DNA from: Siphonodentalium dalli
Taxonomy: Eukaryota; Mollusca; Scaphopoda; Gadilida; Siphonodentaliidae
DNA length: 64,000 bases
Reading direction: 5' to 3'
Assembly (NCBI GenBank): GCA_032622095.1
Contig: CP136067.1
Location: forward strand, 51,191,899 to 51,255,898
This document shows, in pieces, positions 38,776-49,173 of this stretch (its first letter is position 1; the number at the start of each line of letters is the position of its first letter). Position numbers and translations under genes: made by a program. The notes under the pieces were generated by a model. That model was not told where the DNA came from, ran no database searches, and saw only the letters and a list, made by a program, of their open reading frames with translations.

Positions 38776-39911
38776 ATAACCGAGACCATTAGCACGTCCC
38801 TGCTTCGATACACCCCTCCCGATAAAATGGAGCCACGTTACTGTCTCGATGTGTTATGATAAGAGTAGCGGATCAGTTTGAAATAATAGGATGGTCACAA
38901 TATATATAATGCTATACCATCAAAATATAATATTTTATTTTCACAAACTGAATGATTGTAAATTTGTAATTTGTAAAAACAATGATACCAAAATGTTTGT
39001 AGTACTCGGTATTACACTGACTTGTACTTACATACACACACTACAAACGAACCGTTTAATTGTTAACTTGCGCAGACAAGTGGTCATCAACTTAGCAATC
39101 CGTGAACCGATTGGATAGCTCTGATAAGCGTTCACCTCTCAACTTATGATTGGTTATTTCTTTTGTAACTTTGGCCCGCCGTGATTCAATATATTGTTAA
39201 TCACTCACAGGCAAAAGTTTGTCCGTAAGCAATCTACAATAATCAACAGTAGATCTTTGTGAAATTTGCGAGATTTTGTTAGCTCTTCGTTTCATAGTAC
39301 CGGCGTTTTCACTAATCACAATATGATATCACGCATTGTAACTTCCCCATATAAATTGTTGTCAGTTATTTTAGCTCTATATACATGTCCGTCTAATTTG
39401 AACTGGTATTCAGATAACACTGATAACATGTGCATGGGAGCAGAGTGGGGAGTTAGTTTTTTCTAAGTTTTACAGCTGCCTTTTAGGGGTTTCACCTCTC
39501 GCCCAGTCTAAGGTATTACAATAATACGGCTAAATTTTCCCTGTACTGTGAAACCACTGTGATAGTTAACACAAATTTGTAATTACAAATTAATAAATAC
39601 AATTTGTATTTACAGGTATAAAATTGTTCATAGTATTGACCCCAGATTGCGTGCATCATCTTCTGTATACAATTTTGGTGCAAATTATTGTTCCACTTTT
39701 TCACCGATCGTGAGGTTTTCTCAATCGGGGTTTTGACTGTATACGTCCGTTTATTAGTTCGGTACCTGGTCGAAAACGTTAACGTTAACGGTTTATGTGC
39801 GTCTGAATACAGGAGACTGAACTCTTCAACTGCAAAATGTCTCACTCTATTAAGAATGGTGACAGAACATAAAATAATCGACTACGGATGCTTCCTTGCA
39901 CGTAAACTCGA

Positions 39912-40501
39912 CTAAACATTGCCAAATCTCCCGTTAACGATAAATAAGTCAGTATTTTTACAAAGAGTAAGGAGGATTTTTCCGTAAGAATCGCGATAAT
40001 CTGGTCTATCGGCAGTACGGGCGTTAAAATCACCGCTTAAGATCGTGTTCTCATATTCTATTGTAAAACTCAGGTATTCACACTCTACTTCATTAAATGA
40101 TTCTTTGCTACGATACTTAGAATTTTCAGGCGGATTATACACCGCTCCATACATCATGTCGCTATCACCAGTAATGTTTTTGAAATTTTTACCCAATGGA
40201 CATATTTGTAGTTAGTATGTATAGGGGTAATATGATCAGCTATATTGTCTCTGTACGCGATCGCGATAGCACCAGATTTTCTATGACTAAACTTTTGGCG
40301 ACTTTTAACGGTAAAAGTGAATCCTGGCAGAGCTAACTCATCGAGACTATCAACTTTTACCTCTGAAAATGAAAGAATGTCATTATAATCAAAGAGTTCA
40401 AAAAATTCTGGACATTTAAGTCTGCTTCGTAAACCACACACATTTAGAGACATACATTTTAGTGAATTTGGATTAATATTGTCTTCGGTGAGATCACTCA
40501 A
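39912..40501 (-). pseudogene. LINE 2 endonuclease domain
   Basis: Starts MSDLTEDNINPNSLKCMSLN then VCGLRSRL, the N-terminal N-V-x-GL block; SFSEVKVDS (E of the catalytic site); HRKSGAIAIAYRD; a frame change near 40,190; MYGAVYNPPENSKY; TILSGDFNARTADR (catalytic GDFN). An apurinic-type endonuclease of a LINE. The downstream S-DH block would lie near 39,750. Confidence 0.85.
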
Positions 40502-40649
40502 TCACAGAAACATCGTTTGTTTTCACTTGCTCTGCAGACCTGTCCTAACGAGGTGTTGATGCGTTCCTCTGACGTTTCCTGGGACCCCAGTGAACCGCTG
40601 CCTGAGAATGATATATTGCGATCTCATGCGTTCCGATCCTATGATGGTC

Positions 40650-41625
40650 GACCCAAGTTGAATCGTTGGCGCTCTGGCCTATTTGGTTGATAGAGTTGTC
40701 CATTTATATACAGCTTATCACGAACCAATTAGCTGTCTTACCGTCTTCTCGTGCCTGAAGCATAATTGGGACGAGCGATCTCCTTTCCTGATGTACTTCT
40801 TCTGGTAACTGTTGGAATATCGAATAAGGAGATGTGGCCAGAGCATCCCTACAACTCAATACGCGAGCACGTTCTTTCCAAAAAAGAAATATGGCAACTA
40901 TCGGTCTATTCTTTCCCGCTCGTTTCTTTCCAATCCTGTGCACATTTCCTAACATCATGTCATCTTCAATTGTCAGCTCGGTTTTTATAAAGTCCTTCAA
41001 CAGTTCCTCCGAATTTTCATCCTCTAATTCATGTAATCCGGTAAAGATCAGGTTGTTTTTCATAGATCGGCATCGAAGGTCTGTAACAGATTCATACAAA
41101 AAGTCACCGTTCTCTTCCAGATTTGCGACTACATCACATAACTCGGCGTACTTCTCTTCGATATCGTCTAGTCTCTGTTGTGCATCATTTGATGACTTGT
41201 CTACTCTTTTCACGGCACCGTCCAGCATGCCAAAAATTCCGTTTAGTATCATCTTCGCCGAGTTTCAAAGCACTAACCATAGATTCCAAGCCTTTAACCG
41301 ATGGTTCAATGGTATTCAATCGTGCAACACTTGATTCAATCGATGTGAGTCTGTTGCCCAAGCCATGAAGTAGATATGGCATGTATTGTAGTGTCTGATG
41401 TGGTAAAGTTATTAATGCTGGATCTGGTTGCATCATACGTGTCGCAGCGTTTTGATCGAATTGTGGAGAAAACTGCGGTGCAGGAAGATAAGGACTTCTA
41501 GACTGAGCGACGTAGTACTGTGTTGTTGGAGCATCCATAACTTGCCGCGCCGAATTTAATATCTCGGATTTTTCACTCATAGTGCACCAGGTTTCAAGGT
41601 AGATACCCTCACTGAATTTAATCAT
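40650..41625 (-). pseudogene. LINE 2 ORF1: coiled coil plus RRM (L1 ORF1p-like)
   Basis: Segment 1 (41,625-41,245): polar N-terminus with PYLPAPQFSPQF, then a heptad region (LTSIESSVARLNTIEPSVKG). After a frameshift, segment 2 (41,252-40,704): coiled coil (VDKSSNDAQQRLDDIEEKYA), then an RRM with RRC/RSMKNNLIFTGL, EELLKDFIKTEL, NVHRIGKKRAGKNRPIVAIF and FPEEV-like LPEEVHQERRSLVP. A second shift near 40,725 leads to RDKLYINGQLYQP, the usual end of the C-terminal domain. The protein binds its own RNA as a trimer in the L1 family. Broken by at least two frameshifts. Confidence 0.8.
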
Positions 41626-41640
41626 AGGCTGTGTCGTTCC

Positions 41641-42297
41641 GCCTCACATCATCGCCTTGCGTAACTAGAACGGTATTCAGAACATATTAGTGTCAATCAA
41701 CAGCGGTTAAATAAGGTCAGGCAATCATCGCATGTGCAATGGCTATTCACAATAACAATACAGCGACAATCGGTAACGATACAGTTCTAACCTTCTCTAG
41801 AATTCCTACTGAACCGTCAAACTTAGAATTGGTCACATGCATTCCTGTCGAAATAAAACCGCACGCTTCCTGTTGGTATCTTCTTTGGTCAGAAAATTCA
41901 ATTTTAGATGGTTTTAAGATGTATTTTCACGGAGCCGACGGAATGCCCCCCCCCCCCCCCTCACCCTGTTGACCTTGACAACATGTGGAAGCTCGATGAG
42001 CCATGTACGTTCAATGTAAAACAGACGCGTATATAGGGATGGCGCATTTGGGCAATGCGGGGCAGGCAGCGGGTGCGTTACAAGTCCCCGTGCAAACGAG
42101 GGTTGCCGTTCAATATGTTATATGTCAATATTATCCTATACATGTATATGTGGTGTACATTTTGAATCTCTTTTCAGAAACTCAAGTGCTACCAATGCCA
42201 GAAGAAGGGGCACTTTTTTAAAAGTCCGTCGATGGAATCATTGGTGACGTTAGCTACGTTGATGTTATCAGTGTCTTATTTATTTGTTGTTCCATTT
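41641..42297. other. No recognisable gene; poly-C tract at 41,945-41,960
   Basis: Intron sequence with two short ORFs lacking motifs. Confidence 0.5.
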
Positions 42298-43404
42298 CAG
42301 CCTGTTCTCATGAACATAAACACAGTACGGGCTTATTTTGAATGTCGCGTTTTAGGCCCATACATGTTTATTTGAGGAAAATGTATGTTCTAAATGGGCG
42401 TAAAATGTGTCGTTCAAAATAAGCCCGTATATAGAGCTTATTTCAATACGAAATAGGCACTATTTAAAGGGACGGGCGGCTTATTAAATTATGATAATTT
42501 CCTAAAAAATATATACTAATAGTATAGCATAATGATGATATGAATGCGATATTTTTCACAAAACACGTTTTGTGTCCGAGAAAGTACAGGTCGACTGTTG
42601 TTTAGTTTCTCGCAAAAATCGCAGTGGATTGTTTATAAGATGAGTCACGATATTGCGCCATTTCCTTATTTAGATTCGCGCGCTTTAGGTCGGTTGTAAT
42701 TTGGTGCGCTTACAACCCACAATACGATTTATCGTAAAAATCCTTATTTGGTATGTATGACCATATATAGGTTAGGAGAAAATACTAACTGGATTGAAAA
42801 AATATTCATCTCTTTGCAAGAACAATTATATTATGTACACGTTTTCTGTCTGATCATTTCCCAATCATGAAGTAACGTGGATTGGCTTGATTTTGAAATG
42901 ACATTTGGGGGTGTAGAATATGTCGATTAAAATAAAATATGGTGTGATTTTAATGCGTTTGTTCTATGCATTCCACAGCGCAACGGAACATTTTCATTGG
43001 GCGATACGGTAGTTCCAAGTGTTTGTCTATAAACAATCGTAAGGTAACGTTTCTTATTTTTGTTAAAATAACATGTATTGTACGCGATATTTATCATTTG
43101 TAAAAGAACAACATCTGTCTATTATATAATATTCGTTATGTTATGGCGGTTTTAGTGAATGTGACTATTATAACACTTATACACACCGGGAACGACGCCC
43201 GTATCTTTAATCTACTTTTTTCATCATCACGACTTACCAGATGAAAGCACTTTATAATATGCATGTGTTCACTGCGGTCCGTGCCATTTGACGGAATAAC
43301 GGGTATAAGTTCTAAATGAACTTATTTCAAATAAGTCCAATACATGTATGAAACTATCTGAATATTTAGGTCCTATATGAAACTATTTGCAGGAGGATAT
43401 GTTG
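42298..43404 (+). repeat. Dispersed repeat A, long variant (1.1 kb)
   Basis: Begins CAGCCTGTTCTCATGAACAT and ends AGGAGGATATGTTG like the 366-bp copies, with TCACTGCGGTCCG and GACGGAATAACGGGTATAAG in its last 150 bases. Near its left end lies an inverted repeat (42,325-42,429: TACGGGCTTATTTTGAATG...CAAAATAAGCCCGTA). The central 700 bp is unlike the short copies. It may be the parental element from which they derive by internal deletion, or carry a separate insertion. No coding region recognised. Confidence 0.6.
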
Positions 43405-43596
43405 TCCGTCTCTATTGATAAATCAAGCAGAAAGAGAGCGTCATCCATAAAAAATTATCGCCCCAAACACCCCTGCTTATATATAATCTGCAAATAAGCC
43501 AATTTCTTACAGATTAGTTCAGTGACTATTGTACATGTATGAATTAATTTGACAAACGTGAAATATTGTTTGTCTAGATAAACAACAAAACTATTC

Positions 43597-43990
43597 GCGG
43601 GTTTAAAGCCGCATGGCGGTTTGCGCTCCAAAATACGAATAATATTATTCTCTTTTGAATTTTTCCCGGTATCGAAATAGGTCGATAAATATCTTAGCTA
43701 CGTTTCTACGAGCATTCTGTAACCAAAGAAGACGCATTGAAGTAATGAAAAATGCAACTGTGAACAAGGTGTTTGGGTCCCAAACAAAAACAACCATTCG
43801 CACTACAGAAAAGAGCGTTCCGTGTTATTCTATTCCTGATATGGTAGCAATAAAGAGCGTTTGTCTGACGGCTGTTTGAAAACGGCTGTAAAATGGTTGT
43901 GATTTTCGCAAGTGTTTTTCAAAGCATATGAAGTCGGCATACCAATATTTCGTGTATTTATCGACCCATCTTATCCGCCACTCCTTTTAC
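43597..43990 (+). repeat. Dispersed repeat C, copy 2
   Basis: GCCGCATGGCGGTTTGCGCTC, GGTCGATAAATATCTTAG, CAAGGTGTTTGGGTCCCAAA, AAGAGCGTTCCGTGTTAT, TTTTTCAAAGCATATGAAGT. About 85-90 percent similar by eye to copy 3. Confidence 0.85.
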
Positions 43991-45077
43991 CTTGGTGGAA
44001 AAGTCTCCGCAATATCCCTTATGAAATACACAGAAAAATAGATGTCTCGTGCGAACTGTAAATTAGTATGCTAAACACGAATTATATGTGTCTATTAAAG
44101 CTTTATTTTGGTGAAACTAACGACTCATTCGATTAAGTATGCCAAAACAGAGTTTAACACTCGCCTTCTCTCCATTTTCTAAGCTGCGTGCAATCAAATC
44201 ATTAAAAACAAATCAGCAAGGAACAGGAGCATATATCTTCATGTATTCGCCCATATTGCTATCAAAAGTCTCGGCTCAGCTCGCCATAGGACCTACATAC
44301 CCTCCTTGATATTTGCCCACTCACTTTAGACCTCACCCTCAATCTCGACCCCCCCCCCCCGTTTTAGGTACTACATTCCAACTAAGCTAACTTTGAGTCC
44401 TACATAATTCAATATATAAATATTATTATGCGTTTCAATATTGTTAACGGAGAGGAGCAATATTCTAAGTTGAATTAACTTGTGCTCCCATCCCTTTTGC
44501 TTAACTCATATCATATTTTCAGATTCTATTTGTCAATGTTTAAAATGTATTATGTAAAGTGGGTTCATATAAAATACGTTCAAACAAACAGGAGCGTAGT
44601 CGGAACGAATATAAGAAATCACTAGAGGAAAAATATAGGTAGCGCCGCTGAACGCCAGTGATATTGCCATAATGTGGATATCTTCTTAATCCAAATAGAC
44701 CGCTTTTAACTATAAACATTGAGCGCGGGAGAGACATATGTTCCATTAGGCTCTTTCTATATTCTTTACACATCCAACGTTGAAAATTGAGGTGAAGCGA
44801 AATAGCTACGGCACAAGTTTTTAAATGCCGTCTTCATCCGCGTTTCTGACAGTTGTTCAATATGGATTAATCAGCTGTTCGTGGACTATTTTGTTACATA
44901 TTATAGATCTATAAAATTGACGTAATTTAATGGTGAAAGTGTGTAATAAACAGAATAATCAACATGATATAATTCACTTCGGACCTACCGGTGAAACACA
45001 GGCCCGACTCCCCATGTGAATTATTTCACGCAATCATCAAAGACAATTGTAAACTCTCTATATATTTAAAGCACAAA
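43991..45077. other. No recognisable gene; poly-C tract at 44,350
   Basis: Intron sequence with no motif-bearing ORF. Confidence 0.5.
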
Positions 45078-45475
45078 GTTTAAAGCCACATGGCGGTTTG
45101 CGCTCCAAAATACAAATAATATTGTTAGCTTTTGAATTTTGCCCGGTATCGAAATAGGTCGATAAATATCTTAACCACCTTTCTACGAGTTTTCCGTAAC
45201 CCAAAAAGACGCAACTATGAACAAGGTGTTTGGGTCCCAAACATAAACCAGCCATTTGCACGACATGGAACAGAAAAGAGAGTTCCGTGTTATGCTATTC
45301 CTCACATGGTAGCAATACAGAGCGTTTGTCTGACTTCGGGCGAAACATTGAAAACGGCTTAAATATGGCTGTGACTTTGGCAAGTGTTTTTCAAAGCATA
45401 TGAAGTCGGTATATCCATATTTCGTGTATTTATCGACCTATCTTATCCGTCCCTTCCAAATTACGTAGACAAAAT
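45078..45475 (+). repeat. Dispersed repeat C, copy 3
   Basis: Same word order as copy 2, starting AAGCCACATGGCGGTTTGCG, with a short deletion after AAAAGACGCAA. Ends about 105 bp left of the FGRRK transporter exon, within the same intron as copies 1 and 2. Confidence 0.85.
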
Positions 45476-45579
45476 TTGGAGGTTCGAATGAGCCATGTCC
45501 GTTTAATAATGAGATGTGGTTTGACTCAATGTATGAATAACTTGTTAGACCATAACAATAGGATGGATCACTGGCTTAC

Positions 45580-45662
45580 CTAAATATGCTACTGGAACCA
45601 CTGCCAAGGCCGACAGGGCGCCAAAAGCAAGCATTACAAGATTTGTTTTCCGTCGACCAAAC
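45580..45662 (-). CDS. SLC22-like exon: FGRRK and TM9
   Basis: 83 nt with acceptor CTTACAG and donor GTAAGC. The first base completes a Lys codon from the previous exon, then FGRRKTNLVMLAFGALSALA. The basic FGRRK corresponds to the second MFS loop signature between TM8 and TM9. It ends with one base of a codon (phase 1), which the exon at 24,366 completes as Val. The intervening 21.2-kb intron contains one LINE, one giant palindrome and many smaller repeats. Confidence 0.85.
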
Positions 45663-46296
45663 CTGTAAGCAGACATATTATAAAAAAAGTAATTTTTTTA
45701 ACATACATGCATGATATTGAAGAATCCGCATCCGATTTGATCATCGCATTACATGTACATGTACTACTGTTATCATGGGCACCAAAAAATTCAAGTTCAA
45801 GAACATTTTATACCGAGCATTATCAGTGTATTATTGCCGAATAACATAATTAAAATTCGGTAAATATACATGTACCTTTGGGACAAAATGTATGAAGGAA
45901 ATAAAGATAACCTAATTAAGTCAAATGTAGTCCGTAATTATGTGAACTGCATTTGGAATAATATTTAACATAAGAGAAACTGATACCACTGGAGTCCAGC
46001 TATCGTCTACGTGTGCTCGGGTGACAGCAATGCGGTGCATGGAATATCAGGATATCAGGATCGACATAGGCCTGGCCGAAATGACATTGTCCGAGTTTAA
46101 TATTCACCTTTCGACGGCCTTGTGATCTTTAGACGTTATTGCTTTTCCGGTAATAATATAACTTGTTATACGGAGTACTTAAGAATATACCAATACATTT
46201 TGAAAACAACCGCACCAGCCTTATCCACATTTACGCCACGAAACCATTTATGACAGACACGAACGATCATGGAATACATGTATCTACACAACTCAC

Positions 46297-46431
46297 TTGT
46301 TGGCAATGAATAATACGAGGACATTTTGTGGGGTATCAACCAATGCGCTGAGTGTGAGATTCAAATATATGTCTCCCGAGAGCTTCGGGACTCCGAACAT
46401 AATCCCGTAGTATCCGAGACCCATCGAGAAC
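46297..46431 (-). CDS. SLC22-like exon: TM7-TM8, acceptor AT instead of AG
   Basis: 135 nt, reading (W)FSMGLGYYGIMFGVPKLSG, then DIYLNLTLSALVDTPQNVLV and FIAN. This matches the family's YYGL and LSGDIYLN block. The donor GTGAGT is at 46,291-46,296. Phase demands that the exon start at 46,431, directly after TTGCAT: the expected AG is AT (46,432-46,433). An upstream in-phase AG at about 46,479 (GATAG before GCGATC) could substitute and would insert about 16 residues, but its pyrimidine tract is poor. The reading frame itself is intact. Confidence 0.82.
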
Positions 46432-46562
46432 ATGCAACGGAATTCCATTGAATAACAGTATTTATACCACGATCGCCTATCTTACTATATAAATAAAGCC
46501 ATCTGCTTAAGTTTTACATTTAATCAACACCTGTTGATTAAACGTGCCTACTGTTGATTAAA

Positions 46563-46728
46563 CTTCGCAGAGTGGATTAAACTTTCTCCATACAATGTGA
46601 ACGGAAAAGTGTTTATCCATCGCATTGTAAAGATCGTGGCATAAACTTCGCAGAGTGGATTAAACTGTCTCCATACAATTTGAACGGAAAAGTGTTTATC
46701 CATCGCATTGCAAAGATCGTGGCATAAA
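46563..46728. repeat. Two tandem copies of an 83-bp unit
   Basis: CTTCGCAGAGTGGATTAAAC, CTCCATACAAT and AACGGAAAAGTGTTTATCC followed by ATCGCATTG and AGATCGTGGCATAAA at 46,563 and 46,646, with about four differences. Immediately followed by the hairpin at 46,734; GTGGATTAAA is also in that hairpin. Confidence 0.9.
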
Positions 46729-46733
46729 CACAA

Positions 46734-46871
46734 TATACGCATAGTGTTTCTGAATAACAAATTTAATCCACCCGTGGGATTGGCGATTTACACCACTCGC
46801 TGAAGCTCGTGGTGTAAATCGCCAATCCCACTCGTGGATTAAATTTGTTATTCAGAAACACCATGCGTATA
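46734..46871. repeat. Hairpin element with mirrored direct CTCG
   Basis: Arms of 61 bp pair almost fully (TATACGCATAGTGTTTCTGA and its complement; AACAAATTTAATCCA; GGGATTGGCGATTTACACCA). At mirrored positions the left arm has ACCCGT and the right ACTCGT, both in the same orientation, and the loop (46,796-46,809) is CTCG-CTGAAG-CTCG. Right flank ATGCGTATATTCTATATA parallels the 24.1-kb hairpin flank (TGTATTCTATATCTATGCG). Confidence 0.88.
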
Positions 46872-47459
46872 TTCTATATATGTACATCCTACATGCATGT
46901 GAACTAGGGCACGAATTAATGGATCGAATAAGGTTTGGTCAATTAAGGGAGTTTTCAACAAACAAAAATATTCATTCGCGTGAGGAGCTAACGGCTGATA
47001 TGAGACATTACGTCTGCCCAAAATATTGTAGTTACTTTTACAGCGCCTGTGGTTATGATATAATAGATACGAAATTTAATTCGCATTTAATTGTGAACAA
47101 TATGACAAGTGTCACCCAAAATGAAAAACAGTGTTTTTACCATGGATGAATTTCCATCATCATTGCACAAATCAAAATGTCAGTGCATTGTGTTTTGACA
47201 AAAATACTGATGTTTTTGAAAATACATTGATTTAACACTGAAAGTATACGCGGATATTAAAATAAGCGAACAAAGAATTTTCAATATAAAAAGCGACCGG
47301 CTCAGTCGCTGATTGGTAGAAGATATCTGCTAATAATATATTTGATTGACAGCCGTGAAAAGATCAATTAAAACATAACACGAACCGGCGTCACATATTG
47401 TTGACCTAGATGACTTGTGTATGTATATATAATAACTGGGTGTGCTTTAAGTGAGCGCA
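46872..47459. other. No recognisable gene or repeat
   Basis: AT-rich intron sequence. The 89-codon ORF at 46,880 starts in a repeat flank and has no recognised motif. Confidence 0.5.
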
Positions 47460-47585
47460 CGAAATGACTACCATTACCACATCATTTTGTATCTAGACCA
47501 TAAAATATCATAACTGCATAAGTTCATCACCTCATTAAAGCGTAACCATGGAAGATAATGCTCTAATGGCATCAACGCCACCGAT
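47460..47585. repeat. Direct repeat partner 1 (of 48,395-48,549)
   Basis: CGAAAT.ACTACCATTACCAC, ATATCATAACTGCATAAGTT, then CATGGAAGATAATGCTCTAA and TGGCATCAACGCCACCGA are shared with 48,395-48,549. The second copy has an extra roughly 30 bp. Homology ends here at the TTAA of the next element. Confidence 0.85.
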
Positions 47586-47591
47586 CGTTAA

Positions 47592-48097
47592 AGATGGATT
47601 ATCTCTTTAAATAACAAATTTGAAATAGTTGAGTGGGTATAAAATAATAAATATGAACTGAAGATCCCTGTCCGGAAAAGCTTCTATCAATTAATATTGA
47701 GTTTATTTATAATATTTTATTGGGCCCGTTTATTTGTCTATTTTTAGAACAGACCATTCGGGTGATACCATATAGCGATAGAGAGCATTAGGCTGTTCAT
47801 ATGGCTACGTACCGAACGTCAAATGGTTGTATTGTTTTATTCCATAGTTATAAGCGATAATGAGTATAATTAACCTTTATTTGTGACAAAATTACACAAT
47901 ACAATTTCTGGTCTCTGTTAACAGTAACCACTATTGTTCGTTAGCTAAACAACCACACCCTTTTAGACCATACAATATTCGCAATAAAATGAATATTAAT
48001 CGATAGAAGCATTTCCGGACAGGAGTCTTCGATTCTGATATAATATTTTATACCCCGGTAACTATATAATACATGTTTACAAAGAGATAATCCACCT
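47592..48097. mobile_element. 506-bp TIR element flanked by TTAA
   Basis: TTAA at 47,588-47,591 and 48,098-48,101. Inside these, AGATGGATTATCTCTTT faces its inverted counterpart (16/17). Complementarity continues imperfectly for about 140 bp (CTGTCCGGAAA.GCTTCTATC in both arms). A TTAA duplication is a piggyBac hallmark, but the termini lack the usual CCC/GGG start, so the family is open. Non-coding. Confidence 0.75.
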
Positions 48098-48199
48098 TTA
48101 AGTCACAGGTAGAATGTATAATATCCAAATTACAGAAATATTTCACAAAGCATTGAGTTTATATAAATTAGTAAAGAAAAAGCTATATGAATATAAGAC

Positions 48200-48904
48200 A
48201 CACTGAAAATCGAGTTGACTAAAATGTCTACTCAATCTGTTGAGCGGATTGTATACAGCGATTGAGTGACGAGTACTCAACAATGAGAAATCATATGTTT
48301 CGGATTTATTAATAAACAAGTGCATTAAAAGTTATATGAACAGTAACTCGGTTTAAAACACTGTGCATCTATAATTGTAGTAGATTAAACATACCGAAAT
48401 AACTACCATTACCACATAATTTTGAATCTATAAATGCAACATTGAGATGGGAGGAGTTTGCCGATAGGTATATCATAACTGCATAAGTTCATCACATCAT
48501 TAAAGCGTAAACATGGAAGATAATGCTCTAATGGCATCAACGCCACCGACAACCCAGACATGAATCAGAATATTTAATATATTCCAACAGATCATTATCA
48601 GATACTCCATCGGGAAGTTAATTAATTTCCCGATATTTCCTATTCTGGTTCGGTCGCTGATTCAAGTTATATCAACCAGTTCGGTTTCGAGAACACTCCC
48701 AACAATTGTCCCCTAGCAAACTCCCTTTTCAGTCAAAGTTGATTGCACAACTGTTGAGCAAAAATAAATCGGTTCTTGGACGATTATAATTTCAGTGTTG
48801 AGTAATAGTTTACTCAACATTTTATTCAACGTTGCTTGATGGTATACTTACACAGGTGTTGAGTAATTGTTGAGTAAAATTTTAGACCACGAGATTTTCA
48901 GTGT
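48200..48904. mobile_element. 705-bp TIR element, ACACTGAAAATC termini
   Basis: Left ACACTGAAAATCGAGTTGAC then TAAAATGTCTACTCAA, and right (inverted) ACACTGAAAATCTCGTGGTC then TAAAATTTTACTCAA. The interior has further GTTGAGTA words. It contains the second copy of the 47,460 direct repeat. No transposase. Family unknown. Confidence 0.7.
48395..48549. repeat. Direct repeat partner 2 (of 47,460-47,585)
   Basis: Second copy of the GAAGATAATGCTCTAATGGC block, 935 bp from the first, within the 705-bp TIR element. The first copy lies outside that element. Confidence 0.85.
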
Positions 48905-49106
48905 ATGAACGGAGTTTGAATGTGTCTTATTAATGCACATGTCGCTGTGTTCGTTGCAGCTCACTTAGTGTGCAGTGTGACCGCTTAATTAACACGCGCT
49001 CATACTACATTCATTTCTTTAAACTAAAACGGACTTGAAATTCAAATCTGATTCCCATGGTTCCAATTTAATTACACTACATCACTACATTAGCTGGAGG
49101 CCAAAA

Positions 49107-49173
49107 TTCGAGATAATCTTATTTCCCATATAATTTGGCGGCCAAATTATATGGGAAATAAGATTATCTCGAA
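49107..49173. repeat. Perfect 33-bp inverted repeat with 1-nt spacer
   Basis: TTCGAGATAATCTTATTTCC and the rest of the arm is mirrored exactly around a single G at 49,140. No loop and no degeneration, so formed recently or under constraint. Compare 4,482-4,530. Confidence 0.9.

Larger units (their letters stand above)
36675..39643. mobile_element. 2.97-kb TIR element with CAG target duplication, in LINE 2
   Basis: Terminal inverted repeats GGGTCAATACTATGAA (36,675-36,690 and 39,628-39,643, 16/16) flanked on both sides by CAG (36,672-36,674 and 39,644-39,646). The LINE linker resumes exactly at the CAG: LHQNCIQKMMHAIW on one side, EVNRVTRIVSETL on the other. A 3-bp CWG duplication with GGG-starting TIRs fits PIF/Harbinger-type DNA transposons. 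No transposase ORF, so it is non-autonomous. It carries a SINE and a smaller TIR element. Confidence 0.82.
34077..41640 (-). mobile_element. Near full-length LINE (LINE 2) with ORF1 and ORF2, interrupted
   Basis: Minus-strand order: ORF1 (41,625-40,650), endonuclease (40,501-39,912), linker (39,845-39,647), a 2.97-kb foreign insertion (36,675-39,643), then linker, reverse transcriptase and C-terminal region (36,671-34,221). The 3' end is a GGAAATAAATCTATCT tail at 34,077-34,092. Without the insert it is about 4.6 kb, a usual LINE length. Many frameshifts make it inactive. It lies in the 21-kb transporter intron, in the same orientation as the gene. The L1-type ORF1 and CR1-like C-terminus leave the clade open. 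Confidence 0.88.

Noticed and set aside
40834-41334. 166-codon plus-strand ORF
   Set aside because: Antisense shadow of the LINE 2 ORF1.
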